A stretch of DNA of 64,000 nt from Tetradesmus obliquus (taxonomy: Eukaryota > Chlorophyta > Chlorophyceae > Sphaeropleales > Scenedesmaceae). The DNA lies in assembly GCA_030272155.1 (NCBI GenBank), contig CP126196.1, positions 1,798,001-1,862,000 on the forward strand, given 5' to 3'. Below the pieces are notes generated by a model. It was given only the letters and a program-made list of their open reading frames with translations, ran no database searches and was not told the DNA's origin. Positions 47,898-61,115 of this stretch are shown here, piece after piece. How positions within the stretch are numbered: position 1 is the first letter of the stretch; every line of letters begins with the position of its first letter. The position numbers were made by a program, and so were the translations under genes.

Positions 47898-48371
47898 GCT
47901 CGGACACTGGTGAGGGTGACACTGCTGCAGCAGCACAGTGCACGCACGTTTTCGACGTTTGAATTTTGTGCTGCAGCTGCTTTGTATTAAAAGTTTTGGG
48001 GGTAGATTCTGCGCTCACGACAACAGCAAAGGGACTCCCCAAGGCCCATTTCACACTGGTTACAACCAGCATGGCCCGATTCAAATATTTGTGGGCGTGG
48101 TTGCTCAGCTTCTGCTGAAGACGTGAGTAGTTTTGCAACCTTTTCCTCGTTTATGTGTCAGAATCTGTTTCTTGAAGTACAACTACAGAAGCACAAGCCC
48201 ACCTGCAGTGGTGTGGAAGCACACCATGCAGCATATGCTGTACTCTTCGCCTGCTGCTGGCACACTTATACATCAACATACTTGCAACAGTGTCAAATAT
48301 CAAATTTTGGCCTGTGCGCGGCGTAGTCAAGTGTTGAAGCAGCAGAGACAGTAAAGAGCTGTAACAACAGG
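47898..48371. promoter_or_regulatory. Divergent promoter region, psuG / coiled-coil gene
   Basis: About 470 bp between ATG 47897 (minus) and ATG 48372 (plus). No specific element is recognised. Confidence 0.4.
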
Positions 48372-49628
48372 ATGGACGGCCTGAGTGCGCAACAGCAGGC
48401 AGCTAGTGCTGTGGCTGCGTGCACAGCACAGTTGCTGCAGCAGCAGCTTGAACAGGCCTCAATCAGCATGCTAACTGCAGCAGAAGGCCCGCACTGCACA
48501 CATCAGGAGAGCAGCACAGCGCAGCTGCAAACACAGCTTGCTCAAGCCCACAATGAGCTAACAGAGTACAAGGGATATCTTGCAGAGGTGGGTAAGGACG
48601 TCTACCTGTGGCTTATCTTGTTTCTAAATTGTGGAGTCCATGCCATATGCTGGTTGTACACTGTACTGCAGAGACAGGACGGTGGCCCTGGACACACCAC
48701 AGTCGCGTTGCAGGCACCCCTGCAATGCTGCTGACACGTAGAAGAAGCAACATCAGCAGCAGAACGGATAGAAGCTTGTACTCAAGATAGATGCTTTTTC
48801 GAGCTTGATGTGTGCTGCGTACCACTGCAGGCACAGGATGACATACAGAGCTTGCAGTCGCAGCTTGCCGCAGCCAAGCGCTCAGCAGCAGTAGCAGGCA
48901 GCAGCGCAGGCGAGCTGCGGCAGCAGCTCCTGCAAGTGCAGCACGCCAGCGGGCAGCTGCAGCATGACCTGGCAGCGGCGGTGACGTTCCAGCAGGAGCT
49001 AGCTGCCACGCAGCAGCAGCTTGCTGCATCACAACAGCAGCTAGCCATAACGCAGCAGCAGCTGGCAGCAACAAAGCAGCAGCTGGCTGGGACCAAAGGG
49101 CAGCTCACTGCTGCTAAGGAGGGGCTTTCCTGCAAGCAGCAGCAGTTGCACGAGGCGTCACTGCTGCTGGAGCAGCAGAAGAAGCAGGCTCATGAGCAGG
49201 TGGCGGCAGCCAAGGCGCAGGCAGCAGCGGGTGCGCAGCATAGCAAGCCGGTTATGCATATGCTGTGGCATCACAACACCATCGCACACATGCACATGTG
49301 CTGGGCCTATACACCTGCTTCGATTCCCATTGCACTGCTCACACTACATGCAACAGCAGACACATGAGTGGCCAGAACCATACTGCTTGCTGACCCTGGC
49401 CAACTTTGTTGCCTGCCGTTCCCACCTACAGCCAAGTCAGAAGCCAGGCGGGTGGAAGCAGCTGCTGCTGAGCAGCTGTCCGCTATGGCGGCAGACCTGA
49501 AGCAAGCGATGGCAGCGGAGGCGTCAGCACTTGCTGACATGCGGCGAGCACGTGCAGCAGAGGCAGCCAGGTCGCAGCAGCTGGCAGAGGCCGAGGAGCA
49601 GCTGCTGCAGGTGAGCTGATGTGCAGCA

Positions 49629-49665
<37 letters not shown>

Positions 49666-50075
49666 TGAGAGACCATGCCAGTGCAGCGCAACAGCATGTA
49701 CATGTGCTTACATCTGCAGTTCACAATGCGCCATTTGTTAAGGCAGCAGCAACCCTTCAAGTCCTTGCTTACCTACATCAGACACTGGGCAGTGCTTATG
49801 CCCAGTCACTGTTTGCGCAGGTGGCTTGCATGCCCGGTTCAGAGATGTCCAGCCGCTTGTTGCTGCTTTGTTGCTGTTCTGTTGCTGTTCTGTTGCTGCT
49901 TTATGGCTGCATAAATGCTGCGCTGTGCTGTCATGCTGTGTCACTGCAGTGCCGGCAGCAGCTGGAGGAGTGCTTCCCACGCTTGCAGGCAGCACTGGCT
50001 GAGCACAAGCAGCAGGACCAGCAGCGCAAGTCAAGGGAAAGCGCAACCGCAGCAGCTGGTGCAGAGCAGCAGGTG

Positions 50076-50110
<35 letters not shown>

Positions 50111-51513
50111 GTCAGTCCAACGCTTCAACCTGTACTGGGCATGTGCTGCCATGGCAGGTGCTGATGCTGCGCTCTCCAGCCTGTTGGGTGGTGATGCACA
50201 GCCAGCAGCAACAGAGCCAATCACATACTGCAAAACTCCAGTGACAAGCTCTCATACCTTCCACATTCTCACGTTGCTGTCGCTGGCTCTGCTTTGTGTG
50301 CGCTCGCCGTGTGCAGCGAGCGCTGATTGCCGAGCTCAGCCAATACAAAGAGATGCTGTCAGAAGCACAAGATGAGGTGGCACGGCTAGAGGGCGACAGC
50401 AGGCAGCTGGCAGCAATCAGGCGCAGCAGCGCACACGGCCCAACAGCATCTACAGCCTCGCGCACCGCCAGTGGTGTGCTTGCAGCAGCTGCTGCAGGCA
50501 GCATGCCATGCTCACCTCGCAGCAGCAACTGCGGGGCCCCTGGGGGCCAGAAACTGGCACCAGCAGCAGGCGGCGGAGCTAGCGCTGCTGCGCTGGCAGC
50601 GGCATCTGCTGTGGCAGCAGCCGCAGAAGCGTATGCAGCAAGCATCAGCAACACAGGCGTGAATGTTGCGGCACCGCAAGCCGCAGCGGGCAACAGCGGC
50701 AGCAGCAGCGCTGCTGGTGTTCTCAAGACGCCACGCAAGGCAGCCAGCATGGGCATCGATGGAACCACCAATGCAGCAGCAGCAGCAGCAGCAGCGCCAG
50801 GGCACTCCCCAGCAGCAGCAGTGTCGCCAGCTGTTGTCACCACATGCAGGGCGAGCCCCAAAGGCAGCAGTGGGCCAGCAAACAGCGCAGCCGCAGGCTG
50901 GCAGGCACTATCACCTGCAGCATCTCCAAAGCCTGTATGCCACAGCGCACAGGGTACTGCTGATGCGAGGTCTCTTGAACAGAGTGACAGTGCAGGCACT
51001 TGGCAGGCACGGGACGCCAGCAACACCAGCAGCGACTGTGCTGCACCAACCAGCCAGAGCAGCAGCAGGCGCAGCTGCTGCAGCACCATAGGCGCGTGCA
51101 CCGACAGCAGGGCATCCAGCGGCAGCGGCGCGCGTGGGGCCACAGCAGCTGCAGCAGCAAAGCCAGGCATGCTACTGTCGAGCTCTATGCCAGCTGGTAT
51201 GATGCTGAGCAGGGGCAGCAAGGAGCAGCAGCTGCGCACCTCAGCAGCAGCGGCAGACTCAGCAGCAGCAGCAGCAGGACTGGCAGCCACTGCACCTATA
51301 CCCAGCACAGCAATTTGCAGCAGATCAGCAAGCAGCTTCAGCAGCAGCACGCCACGCGGTAGCTCGGCTGCTGCTGCTGCTGCTGCTGCTGTACAGGCTG
51401 GGGGTGCAGCAGGCAGGGCAGCAGCAGCGCCTGTGGCTGTGCCGCTCACAGCAGCACTACTGTCTCCGCGGTGCTTGTTCACAGTTGCTGGAGGAAAGGA
51501 GCAGCAGCAGTAG
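48372..51513 (+). CDS. Coiled-coil protein with low-complexity C-terminus
   Basis: Five exons (48372-48587, 48831-49230, 49432-49610, 49950-50072, 50317-51513) give 704 residues in phase. Residues about 45-330 are an Ala/Gln/Leu heptad coiled coil, including a degenerate repeat (LAATQQQLAASQQQLAITQQ). RALIAELSQYKEMLSEAQDE closes the coil. The rest is Ala/Ser-rich, with basic-proline sites such as VLKTPRKAASMG that could be kinase targets. No motor, kinase or centrosomal domain is visible, so structural or scaffolding roles are only a guess. A long antisense frame opposite the last exon (50112-51677) is a shadow of its GC-rich codon bias. Confidence 0.75.
49628..49663. repeat. (CAG)12 tract in a coiled-coil gene intron
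   Basis: Perfect CAG run about 18 bp after the donor at 49610/49611. Confidence 0.9.
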
Positions 51514-52645
51514 TAGCAGCAGCAGCAGCAGCAGCTGAAAAGGGGTGCAGCATGGCGACACATTAGTACATAGCAAGCAGCGGGCTGACCGCAGCAACAT
51601 GCGCAGCAGCGGCAGCAATGATGTTGCGCTAGGCAGGTGAGAATGCAGGATTTGTTCAGATCGTTGTGGCTCATCAAGCTTAGATCAGCAACACTAGCAG
51701 TGTGTAGGTTATAGTGTGCATTTCACTTGCCCAGCAGCACGGGGCGGCTGTGATTCACCTGTGCGGTGCTGTGGCGGCCTCTTTGTTCTACTGTACCGCG
51801 GCGTGTCTTCTGACTGCTGACACAGTTCAAGCTTGAAAGGTTGCCGTGGCTAGCATTACTAGTACTCAGGTAGCTGCAGCTGGATGGTCCTTGCGCTAAA
51901 CCACAGTGTGGGGTTTGGGCCCTCCTTTCAGCCAACGGCGGGGCTCTTGAGTCCTGAGAGTAATCACTCTCAGCAATGATAATTGCACCCCGTGATTTGT
52001 TCAATGTGCTTATGAAGATGGTGTTTGCAACGTTTTTTAGCATGTGACTCGTGACTGGCTCAGAGTAGATTTCAAGGGATGACCGCATTAACATCTGACT
52101 GTGATAATCAGTGATCATGTGTGCGTTGCCTCCAGAAGGGATATGTGTGCCACCCAAAGCCTTCCCTTAAAAATGCATGACGCCATGCACATGCAGCAAC
52201 ATGCCACAGTGCGATTAGATTTGCAGCATGCAGACAGTACCAGCTGCCAGCCTTCTAGAAGTTCTAGATATAGAACCTCAAGCCGCGCCAATTGCTGACA
52301 CATCCGTATTGTACACCTTCAGCAGCCACGTTGTTACAACTGAAACCTTGGGAGAACATACGCCAGCAGCACTGCTGCATAATGCGACTGCGGCGACTTG
52401 CTGCAATCGCAACACAAATGATGTAGTGCAGCGCTGCTAGCAGGGGCAGCAGCAGCAGCTTGTTATAAGGTCATCGCCTGATTATTGCTCTGCTGCACTA
52501 CCTGCCCTTCCCAAAGGCGAAATGAAGCATCAGCACAAATAATACTATGTGTCAGCATGCAGCCCATGCATCATACAACTTGGCCACACCACATTCAAAC
52601 AACAGCCATGACAAGCAGCATGACATGGCCTCGCACTCACACCCC
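51514..52645. other. Convergent 3' regions
   Basis: No gene recognised. It contains the 3' UTRs of two convergent genes. A minus-strand TGTAA (TTACA at 52334-52338) is a candidate poly(A) signal for the SGNH hydrolase. Confidence 0.45.
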
Positions 52646-54822
52646 TCACGCCAGTTTCTTTCCAGAAGCTGCTGCTGCTGCACCCGCTGCGTCTGCTGCT
52701 GTTGTGGCCGGCGCCACTGTTGCCGCCGCTGCTGCTATTGCTGCAGCCGCATTGATATGCCGCAGCTCATCCTGCATCAGCGGCAGCAGCGCATTAGCAA
52801 TCACCTCACCCAGCCTGTCATATCCTGCCATGGTCAAATGCACGCCATCGTCCCACACCTCCCAGCGCTGCTCCTCTGGCATGCTCTCATACGGCAGCGC
52901 TGCTGCCAGGTCCAACAAGTGCACGCGAGGCTTTGACCGCCTGCTTGCAGGACCCCCGCCAGCTGCTGCCAGCGCACCGCTGCCGCCCGCCGCTGTCCCG
53001 CTTTTGTCCCACTTTTCCTGCAGCACATACTCCTGGATCAGCTGGTTGAGCCGCCGGCGCTGCTTCTCGACCGCTTCTACAGGCATTGCCACCTCTGTCA
53101 GCGTCATCAGCAGCACGTTGCTGCCGTGTTTGAGGCACATCTGCACCAGCACGTCCAGCCCAGCCAGCACCTCCTCTGCGGTGCTGTCATCACCTGCAGC
53201 AGCGCAGACACATACACAAAAACAAGAAGCAGGGACGACAGCTCAAGCACTGCACTGTGTGGTGCAGACGCATATGCTTGTTGGAGTTGTGAGAGGTGTG
53301 CAGGTTGATGGGCTGATTGCGGCTGTGCATGAGCCGCCTCAGCTGCCCAACATGCAGCGCACACCATCCGTGCTCATACACCCACCGTGCATGCCACACT
53401 TTCATTTTTCACCAGTGTGACCTAAGCTCAGCATATACAAGGAGGCTCACACAGAAGCAGAAAGCACAGCCGGAGCCCCACAATGCATGGCTACAGCAAC
53501 AAACCAGCAACATTACCATTACCAATACCAATACGAAAGTATAGGACGGACCTACCTCCGGCACAAGCCCAGCAAGCCGATCTACCGCTGATGAGGGTTG
53601 GAATCAGGTACAGTTCCTCCTTCATTGCGTTACAAAGCATGCCACAAGCGCCCTCATATGTATGCTGCACACCACAAGCGCTACCACCAGCCCTAACAGG
53701 GCTGTTTGTGATCGCCACTTCCACTGCTATGATGACCATCAACACTCCTTCTCAATCCACTTGCTTGCTTGCTCACCTCCGATGTCGTTGATGCCTCCCA
53801 GCAGCAGCACCCAGTCGTACCAGCGCTGCGCTGACTCGTGCTCATCCAGCGTGCGCTGCAGCCTGTGGTTCATGCCCAGCAGCACACGCTCCCCACTCTC
53901 GCCCTGCTCCTCGATCTGAAGGTGCCAGTCCTGCAAGGCAGCACAGTGGCAGCAGGTGGGAAGGTAGGGCACAAGGTTGCTTTTGGAAGCAGCTGGTGGT
54001 CCGTGCTTTGTAGCCAAGAGCATTCAGTTGTTACAGTTGTTATTACTACGAAGCTAGACATGCATGGCAGAAGGGAACACAGATAAGCTGCAGCTATGTG
54101 GCTGCTGCTACTCACAGGATGTGTGGAGCATCTTCCAGATGCCAACCATACGATCACCTTGCGTGCAGCACATGCAGCAGGACAGCAGGTGCATGACTGT
54201 TGCTGAGCAGTGGGGCTGCTGCTGCTCGCACCTGAGGCATCTGCTTGTAGATGACGTCACCCAGGCGCTTGGCATACGGGTGGAAGGCATTGCCGCCCCT
54301 GCAACAGCAACAGCAGCAGCAGCAGCAGCAGCATAGCCACATGTGTTGAGGCTGCGTCTCTTTCGTCAGGCGGTACTCCGCAACTCATTTGCACAGCACG
54401 AGCAGCCACACATATGCTGTCCTGAGGCTGCCTTGATTGAAGAAGAACCATAGAACAGTTTGGCTTTGATTGTTGGCAGCAGCCCAGCAGGTGCATGCAA
54501 CCAGCTGAAGCCATTACCACTGCATGGGAACACGGCAGAAGTAGTTGCAGCAGTTGCAGCAGCTGCACCCGACTCACTCTGTGAAGCCTTCCGTCAGTGA
54601 GTCCCCAAATGCTAGTAGCCTGTACACCTTGCGCTGCTGCTGGTTTCTTTTGTCTGCTCCGCCCTTCAGCACTATCTGGTTTGGGTCTGGGAACAAGTGC
54701 CTCTCCATCCATGTTGCAGGAAACCCTCGAAGTGATGGGGAGAAGAACGCTGCAATTGCCACAGCCCCAACAACCGCCAGCAGAGCCAGGAAGCCTCCAG
54801 CTACTCCCGTCAATGACACCAT
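52646..54822 (-). CDS. Membrane-anchored SGNH/GDSL-type hydrolase
   Basis: SGNH hydrolases cleave ester bonds of lipids or acetylated sugars. Four exons (54578-54822, 54232-54298, 53777-53930, 52646-53193) give 337 residues in phase. Residues about 4-27 (LTGVAGGFLALLAVVGAVAI) are a signal anchor. Block I is FGDSLTEG with Ser75. Asn152 lies in GGIND (block III). DDGVHLT supplies Asp271 and His274 (block V). The block II glycine is likely in ERVLLGMNHR or nearby. A Gly/Ala-rich loop with SRRSKPR interrupts the domain before RVHLLDLAAAL, and the C-terminus is poly-Ala. The first intron ends in CTG/TTG triplets at the acceptor. The natural substrate cannot be told. Confidence 0.9.
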
Positions 54823-55701
54823 GGCGCCCTGCGTATGAGACAGCTAGCTGCTGCTGCTGTTGTACTGCTGCTGCAGGTAGTAGTGGCGCTGCTGTCGCTG
54901 CCACTAAAAGGTCACCACATGACGAAGAATGCTCGAAGTCTGCCAGTGTCCAGCCAGCAACCGCGCAACGAGCTTTTCAGGGTGTCTGGCCGAGCGCAAC
55001 GACAAGGAAGCGAGCAAAGGGATCCAGCCAAGAAGACGTAGTCCCGGCTTGGTAAATGCAACTTTAGACCACAGACACAGTGGTAGTGGACGTTTCCCTG
55101 CGTGGTAGGCCTTGTGTGCGCCCAGCTCCATCAGCAGGAAGCCCTAACCGTCTCTGAGAACCGCAGAAACACGTATGCGTGTGCATTTGGCCATAAATGC
55201 AACGTTGATTGCCAAGACCAAAACCTTGATAGCATCTATGGACAATCACCGCCTGGTCAGGGAGGGTGGTGATATTGGCAAGCACTGCAGCATCAAGTCC
55301 ATGCTGTCACAGGCCTGGCAGCCTGTCTACCAGGCAGTACCTGGGCCCTAGTAGGGCGCCCGGTCCAGAGGTGAGCAGCTACCCACACAGCACACAAAAT
55401 GTACGGCGAATAAACTACATGTACTCGATCCCAGAAACCTCAATAACAGGTCTCGCTAAGCATTAGTCAGGTGCGCCTTCAGCTCAGCCAACCGCTGGGC
55501 CTGGCATGTGCCAGGTGCCACAACAACTGTAGTCTGCCTGCCACATATATCCAGCCGGCCACTGCTTGTGCGCAGCTCACATGAGTGCCAAACGGCCGCC
55601 ACCGCAGAACCATCTACGTATCTGCCAGAGCAGTGCTGCCTTGATGCAGGCCCGCTGAAGCCTTTTTTCCGCTGAAGCCTTCAAGGCCAAGTTGACCACT
55701 A
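54823..55701. other. Intergenic region, no gene seen
   Basis: Contains the promoter of the SGNH gene and, on the same strand, the 3' region of the next upstream gene. Nothing recognisable was found. Confidence 0.45.
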
Positions 55702-58542
55702 TCACGTGCTGCCAGCCGCAGCTGGCCGAGCGCACGGCGCGTAGTTGAGCGCCCTCAGGCTCTGCTCAGCCCTGCTGATGGCGTCGCTGCAGGCCAGCGC
55801 GTCCCGGATGCGCGCATACACCTGCAGGCGCATCACACAATCACAAAAGCAGCTGTTGCAACTGTAGAACGCCGTGGAGAGTGCGTACTCGGACGCTGCA
55901 CCTGTCACCATACGCGCGCAGCGCCAGCGCGTAGCGCCTCTTGGGTTGGGTGCTCAAGCAGGCTGCACACAGGGTGCGTTCAGCGCTCAGCACACCAGGC
56001 AAGACGCCCACGCAAGTGCACACGCAGCAAGCACAGCTGGACTGCCACCTGTCGAGTGCGCTGTGATCATGCTCAATGTCACAGCACCATTTGCAAAGCA
56101 CCGTGCAATCTCTGCGGCAACAAATGTCAGCTGACGAGGACTAGTCTGCTGCATGAGTTACCACTGTGACAGGATACACGTGTGCTACCATGACCCAGCT
56201 GCCCAGGCCGGCACCAACCTGGCGTCTGCTGCCTGGCAGGTGGTTGAGGGTCAGCCCAGCAGGGGACAAGTGGCCATGGCTGGCACCAGCAGGGGCACCA
56301 GGCACGTCACTCTTGTAGCGCCGCTGCGGCGGCATACCCGCCTGGTCCGGCAGCAGCTGCTGCAGCAACACCGGCCTGGCCACGCTGCTGGTGAAGTTAC
56401 TGCAGGGAGCTGCAGCTGCTGCTTGGCGACAGGTTGCAGCGTTGGTGGCCTGTTGAGGCTGACTAGTATTGCTTGTGAGCTGCTGCTGCTGCTGGCTTGT
56501 CGCTGCATTATCAGAGACGCGCTCTGCTCGGCTCTGCTGTCTGTTGTTGGCTGTTGCCATGCCATCACAACAGCTTCCTGCCACACCTGTTGCTCCATCC
56601 ACGTCTGCTTTCATTGCCACTTGAGTAGCTGCTGCCCCTGCCGCTGTTGGTGCTGACGCAGGTGTTATGGCTTCAGCTGCAGGCTGTGCAGCATATGCAG
56701 CATCGCTTGCACCACCAGCAGCAGCGTCCTGGCCAGCACTGCTGAAGCGCACATGCCTGTTCATGGTGTCCAGCCCTTGCTCACATGCAACCTCCTCCTG
56801 CTGCTGCTGCTGCTGCTGCTGCACCGCGCCGGTGGTGCCTGTACATGTTCCGTCACACGGCTGCTGCTGGTGCTGCAGAGCTGGCTGTAAATGTGGCCCT
56901 CCAGAGGCTGCAGCCAAGCATGCTGGCCCAGCCATGCTGCTGCCCTGCTGCAGCCGTGCTCGCTGCTGCACGACCCCAAGCTGGTACAGCTGCAGGTGCC
57001 GATTTGCAGCGTTCTGCCTAGCCAGCTGCTGCCGCTGCTGCTGCAGCCGCCACTCCTCCTGCTGCTGCTGCCGCTGCTGCGCGGCCTGCTGCTCCTGCTG
57101 CTGCACTGCCAGCGCAATCGTGCCCAGGTCAGGCATGCTGTTGAGGCCTGGGGGCAGGTTGAATGCCTGGAAGCGCATTGCTAGGCTTGCCAGTAACTCA
57201 GGTGTGTAACTGTCGCTGTCGATGCCCAGGGCATGCAGGGCTGCTGCCTTTGCTGCTGCATCGCCAGCTGTGCTAACACTTGCCAGCGCATTAGGCTCTG
57301 ATACACACTTTGTAGTGCTCACAGCTGCATTGTCCGTGCTGCGCCGCGGCTGCGGGCGATCACCAGAGGTTTGAAGCCCGGCAGCACCTGCTGCTGGCGC
57401 TGCTTGCTGCTGCTGCAGGTTTAGCAGGCTCTGAACAGCTGCATCAGCCTGGGAGATTTCAGCTGCCATGTAGTCGTTTATTTGTGCCAAGATACCATCT
57501 GCTGCCGCAAGCTGCTGCTGCTTCTGCTGCTGCTCCCGGCTGCAGGAGTTGCTGTTGCTTGTCTTGCTGCGATGTGAGCTAGCACCAGATGACCCAGCAT
57601 TGCTGCTGGAGTTGCTTCGACTACTGTTCTTGCCACATGCGTGCTGCTGGATGCTCTGTGAGGCAGGTAGTGCAGCTGTGTCGAGGCGGCCCACACATGC
57701 TGTCGCAGGAAACATCAGTGGTGGATTGACAGACGCTGCTGCAGCCGCTGCACCTGCTGGGTTGACTGGTAGTTGTGGCTGCACAACTGGCCTGTTGTTA
57801 GCAGATTGCGTGTGAGTCCTGGCCGCCGCCTGTGCCTCAGCTGCGGCACCTGCATGCTTGCTGTCATGTTCTGCATCTGCTGGCCGCCCCTGGCTGCTGC
57901 TTGTTGTCTGCTGCAGAGCAGTGCTTGGTGAGTCTGGGGCACAGGTTTTGGCTGTTAGCCTGCTTGCAGGAGCAATGGCTGTCTGTAGCTGAGCCAGGCG
58001 TGCTTGTGCTGCTGCAAGCTCAGCATCGATTTTGCTGCCCTTGCCCTTGTAATTATGGATGACACGAGCATCCTGCGGCAACAAAACAACGACAAAAGCT
58101 GCACCTTAATTGATTTATATGACATAACAGGTTGAGCTGTACCGAGCAGCTGTACACAGCAGCTGTGCAACGGCACAACTTGCTGAGCCAGGCTAAGGAT
58201 CAACATGTGGCGAGGAGCACAGGAGGGGCTATGAAGCTCCAGCAGGGCCTCTGACTAAATGTCCCGCACCTGAACCTTCTTGTTCAGCCTTGGCACCTGC
58301 CGAAGCTTCTTCTTTGCAAAAGCATCAGCAGCTACATGCAGCAGCAAGTGGCAGTCCAGGGTGGCAACGTGAGGAGGGCCAAGCCCTACAAAGAGACGTC
58401 AATGACTGCAAACTCATACGAGAAGTCAGACGTACCTGCCACGTCCATCACATCATGCGGCAACGCAGCCTTCAGGCGGGTCGTAACCTTCAGTCCCAAC
58501 AGTTGAGCGAAGTAGGGTGACGTCACCAAAAAGCTGCTGACA
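55702..58542 (-). CDS. Unrecognised Q-rich protein with conserved-looking ends; 5' end unresolved
   Basis: A phase-consistent chain of six exons runs 58436-58542, 58270-58385, 56219-58072, 56049-56130, 55889-55962 and 55702-55821, giving at least 784 residues. The termini look like folded protein: PYFAQLLGLKVTTRLKAALP and HVATLDCHLLLHVAADAF at the N-terminal side, FVAAEIARCFANGAVTLSM, RRYALALRAYG and RIRDALACSDAISRAEQSL at the C-terminal side. The 1.85-kb central exon is Gln/Ala/Ser-rich. No ATG opens the first exon, so a further 5' exon is missing. One intron is only about 50 nt and one about 88 nt. An alternative is that the large exon ends at TAG 56141 and the last three exons belong elsewhere. 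No family is recognised. Confidence 0.5.
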
Positions 58543-58776
58543 CTGTTAATAAATCACCGAAAATAAATGTTCTCAGGGCGATGGCCCGTCAGTCGGCCCC
58601 ACTGGGCAGTTGCTGGGGTTTGAGCTGACGGGATGACCTACATTGGAGCCACACTTCCAACGTGGGTCCTGCTTTGGGCTTGCTATGGAAGCCTGCTGCT
58701 GAAAGAGCAGTTGACGAGGTAGTGATAGCTAGTAGGTGGGGGAGATAGCAGCCCGCTCTTCTATAGCCAACGCTGC

Positions 58777-60565
58777 ATGAGCAGCCGAGCGCCGCTGCTG
58801 CCCGAATACTATATCACAAGCAGTATGTTAGCTGGAGAAGCGGACTTGACCATCAGCATCGGGGCTATTGCTCCGCAGCAGGTGAGTGCGTCACCTGCTG
58901 CCGGACTCTGCATCGGGCTGCATGATGTGCCTCGCTGCAGGGAGGCAGCAATTATGCCATCACATGCTTGTGTTTGCCTAGATGTGCTGCACGTGTGGCA
59001 GCTGGCGCAGCAGCGATAGCTGGTTGTAGCTGATTGACAGCAGCAGGCTGCGCAGCATGCGCCAGCATTTGTGCTGGCCTGACACTGTGTGTCCCACCAC
59101 TTGCACTCGCAGCAGCAAGCCACGACTTACTGGGCGTCAGCCCACCCCATCAAGGACTATGTACGGGTGGATGACAGCGTCAGCATCTACTATGAAGTGC
59201 ATGGCTTGCCTCCAGGAGGGTAAGCAGGCGCTGCTTTGTGCGTGATCACCCATAAGCAGCAGCAATAGAAGCCAGATGACAACTAGGTTGAATAAAAAAG
59301 CTTTAAGACAGCGTAACATGCGACAGCAGCTTGTAGCCAGAGCAGTCAGGCTACCAGCAGGCAGTGCCCTTGCTCTTGTGCTTGCCATGCATGATTGTGT
59401 CGAGGCATTCTGCTCGATCTTTCGTACGTTGTTGCCTGCACAGACTCATAACAGTGAGATGGTTCACCAGCTGACGACTTGATGCTGCTGGGAGGGTTTG
59501 CTGACGTTACTTACTGGCTGATGTGTTGTGTTTGCAGGAGCCTGGAGCAGGCACAGCACCTGCCCAAGGTTGTCATGATAATGGGTGAGCAGCACAGCAC
59601 AGCACGAAACTGGGGTTTGGCTGCACATACCGCAGCTCAAATAGCTTTATAGCCCGTGCGCTTGCAGGAAAGTTAGCTCTGCACAGCAATCGCTGCAGGC
59701 GCATCTTGCTGGTGCTGTGCGTGAGCATGCTGTATGAGTTGCTACAACACAGGTTGGTTTGACTGGAACCCAGCAAGCTCCACACGTGTGCGAGCAGTGC
59801 CATAAGATATGTATATGCACGTGCTCAGCACTTATGCCTTGTCTGCTGCCGCGTTTTGCACCTGTGTTGCATGCACCACAGGCCTCGCGTGTGGCTGCAG
59901 CGCCTGGCAGTGGCAGCTGCAGGACCTTGTGCAGCAGCACCAGCTAACTCCAGACTACACAGCACCCAATAGCCGCAACCCATCTGCACACGGAGGACAC
60001 CCAGCTGACAGCCCCCACCAGATCCACCAGCAGCAGCAGCTTTGCGCCTGGTCTGCCGGGGAGCAGGGCAGCTTGAAGCAGCGGCAGTGGCAGCAGGAGC
60101 AGCTGCAGCAGCTGCAGCAGGGGCTGGCGCGGCAGCAGATGCTGGTGTGCGTGATGGACAACAGAGGCATGGGCCGTAGCAGCTGCCCGCAGGACAGCGC
60201 GGCATACAGCACCAGCATCATGGCAAGGGATGTGCTGGCAGTCATGGTGAGGCTGGCTGGCGGGCTGCTGCCTAGCTGTGTGGACTTGTATTTGGTGACT
60301 GGATGGATGTGGGCACATGTTGTGTCGATACCATCTGCAACAAATACGCTGGCAGGCTACGCTGGCAGGCAGGGTGGCTGCTGTGACGCTGGCGCTGAGC
60401 CAGGCGTGCAATGCGCGTGGCGTGCACAGCTGCTGTACATGGCTGCAGCATCATGCAATGGGCATCCAGGGACATAACCCGCATGGCGTCTTCAGCTTAT
60501 GCTCAGCTGTTATGTCTGCTGCTATTCGTGTTCCTGTGTCTGTAACTCACTGTTGTTTCTGGTGC

Positions 60566-60613
<48 letters not shown>

Positions 60614-61056
60614 AGGACCAGCTGCGCTGGGACAAGGCGCACGTGCTGGGCTTCTCCATGGGCGGCATGATCGCGCAGCGCCTGGCAGTGGCGGCGCCCA
60701 GCCGCATTGCCAGCCTGACACTGCTGTCCACGTCAGCTGGCGGCTGGCAGATCGTGCCCACACACAGCTGGTCGGGCCTCAAGACGGCGCTGCGCATGAT
60801 GACCGCACGGTGCGCCATGCTTGCGCAGGAGGGGGCTGTGAGGGCATGGAGTGCTGCTGTGCTTTTGGATGCTACAGCTGTGCCGAGCCTGCAGTATGAG
60901 TGTATTGGACAGCAGCTAGCTCTGCCTCCTGCCTGTATGTGTTGCCAATGCATGCACACGGAGCAGGTGGCAGCTTTGGTGGTTGTTTGTCTCAGGCAAG
61001 TGGCTACCGTGCTTTGCAACATCGCCAGAGCTCGACAAGACCATTTGTCATTCTGC

Positions 61057-61115
<59 letters not shown>

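Noticed and set aside
50112-51677. 521-residue open frame on the minus strand
   Set aside because: It lies opposite the last exon of the coiled-coil gene, whose exons join in phase, and reads mostly Ala/Leu/Cys low complexity. GC-rich codon bias opens antisense frames here.
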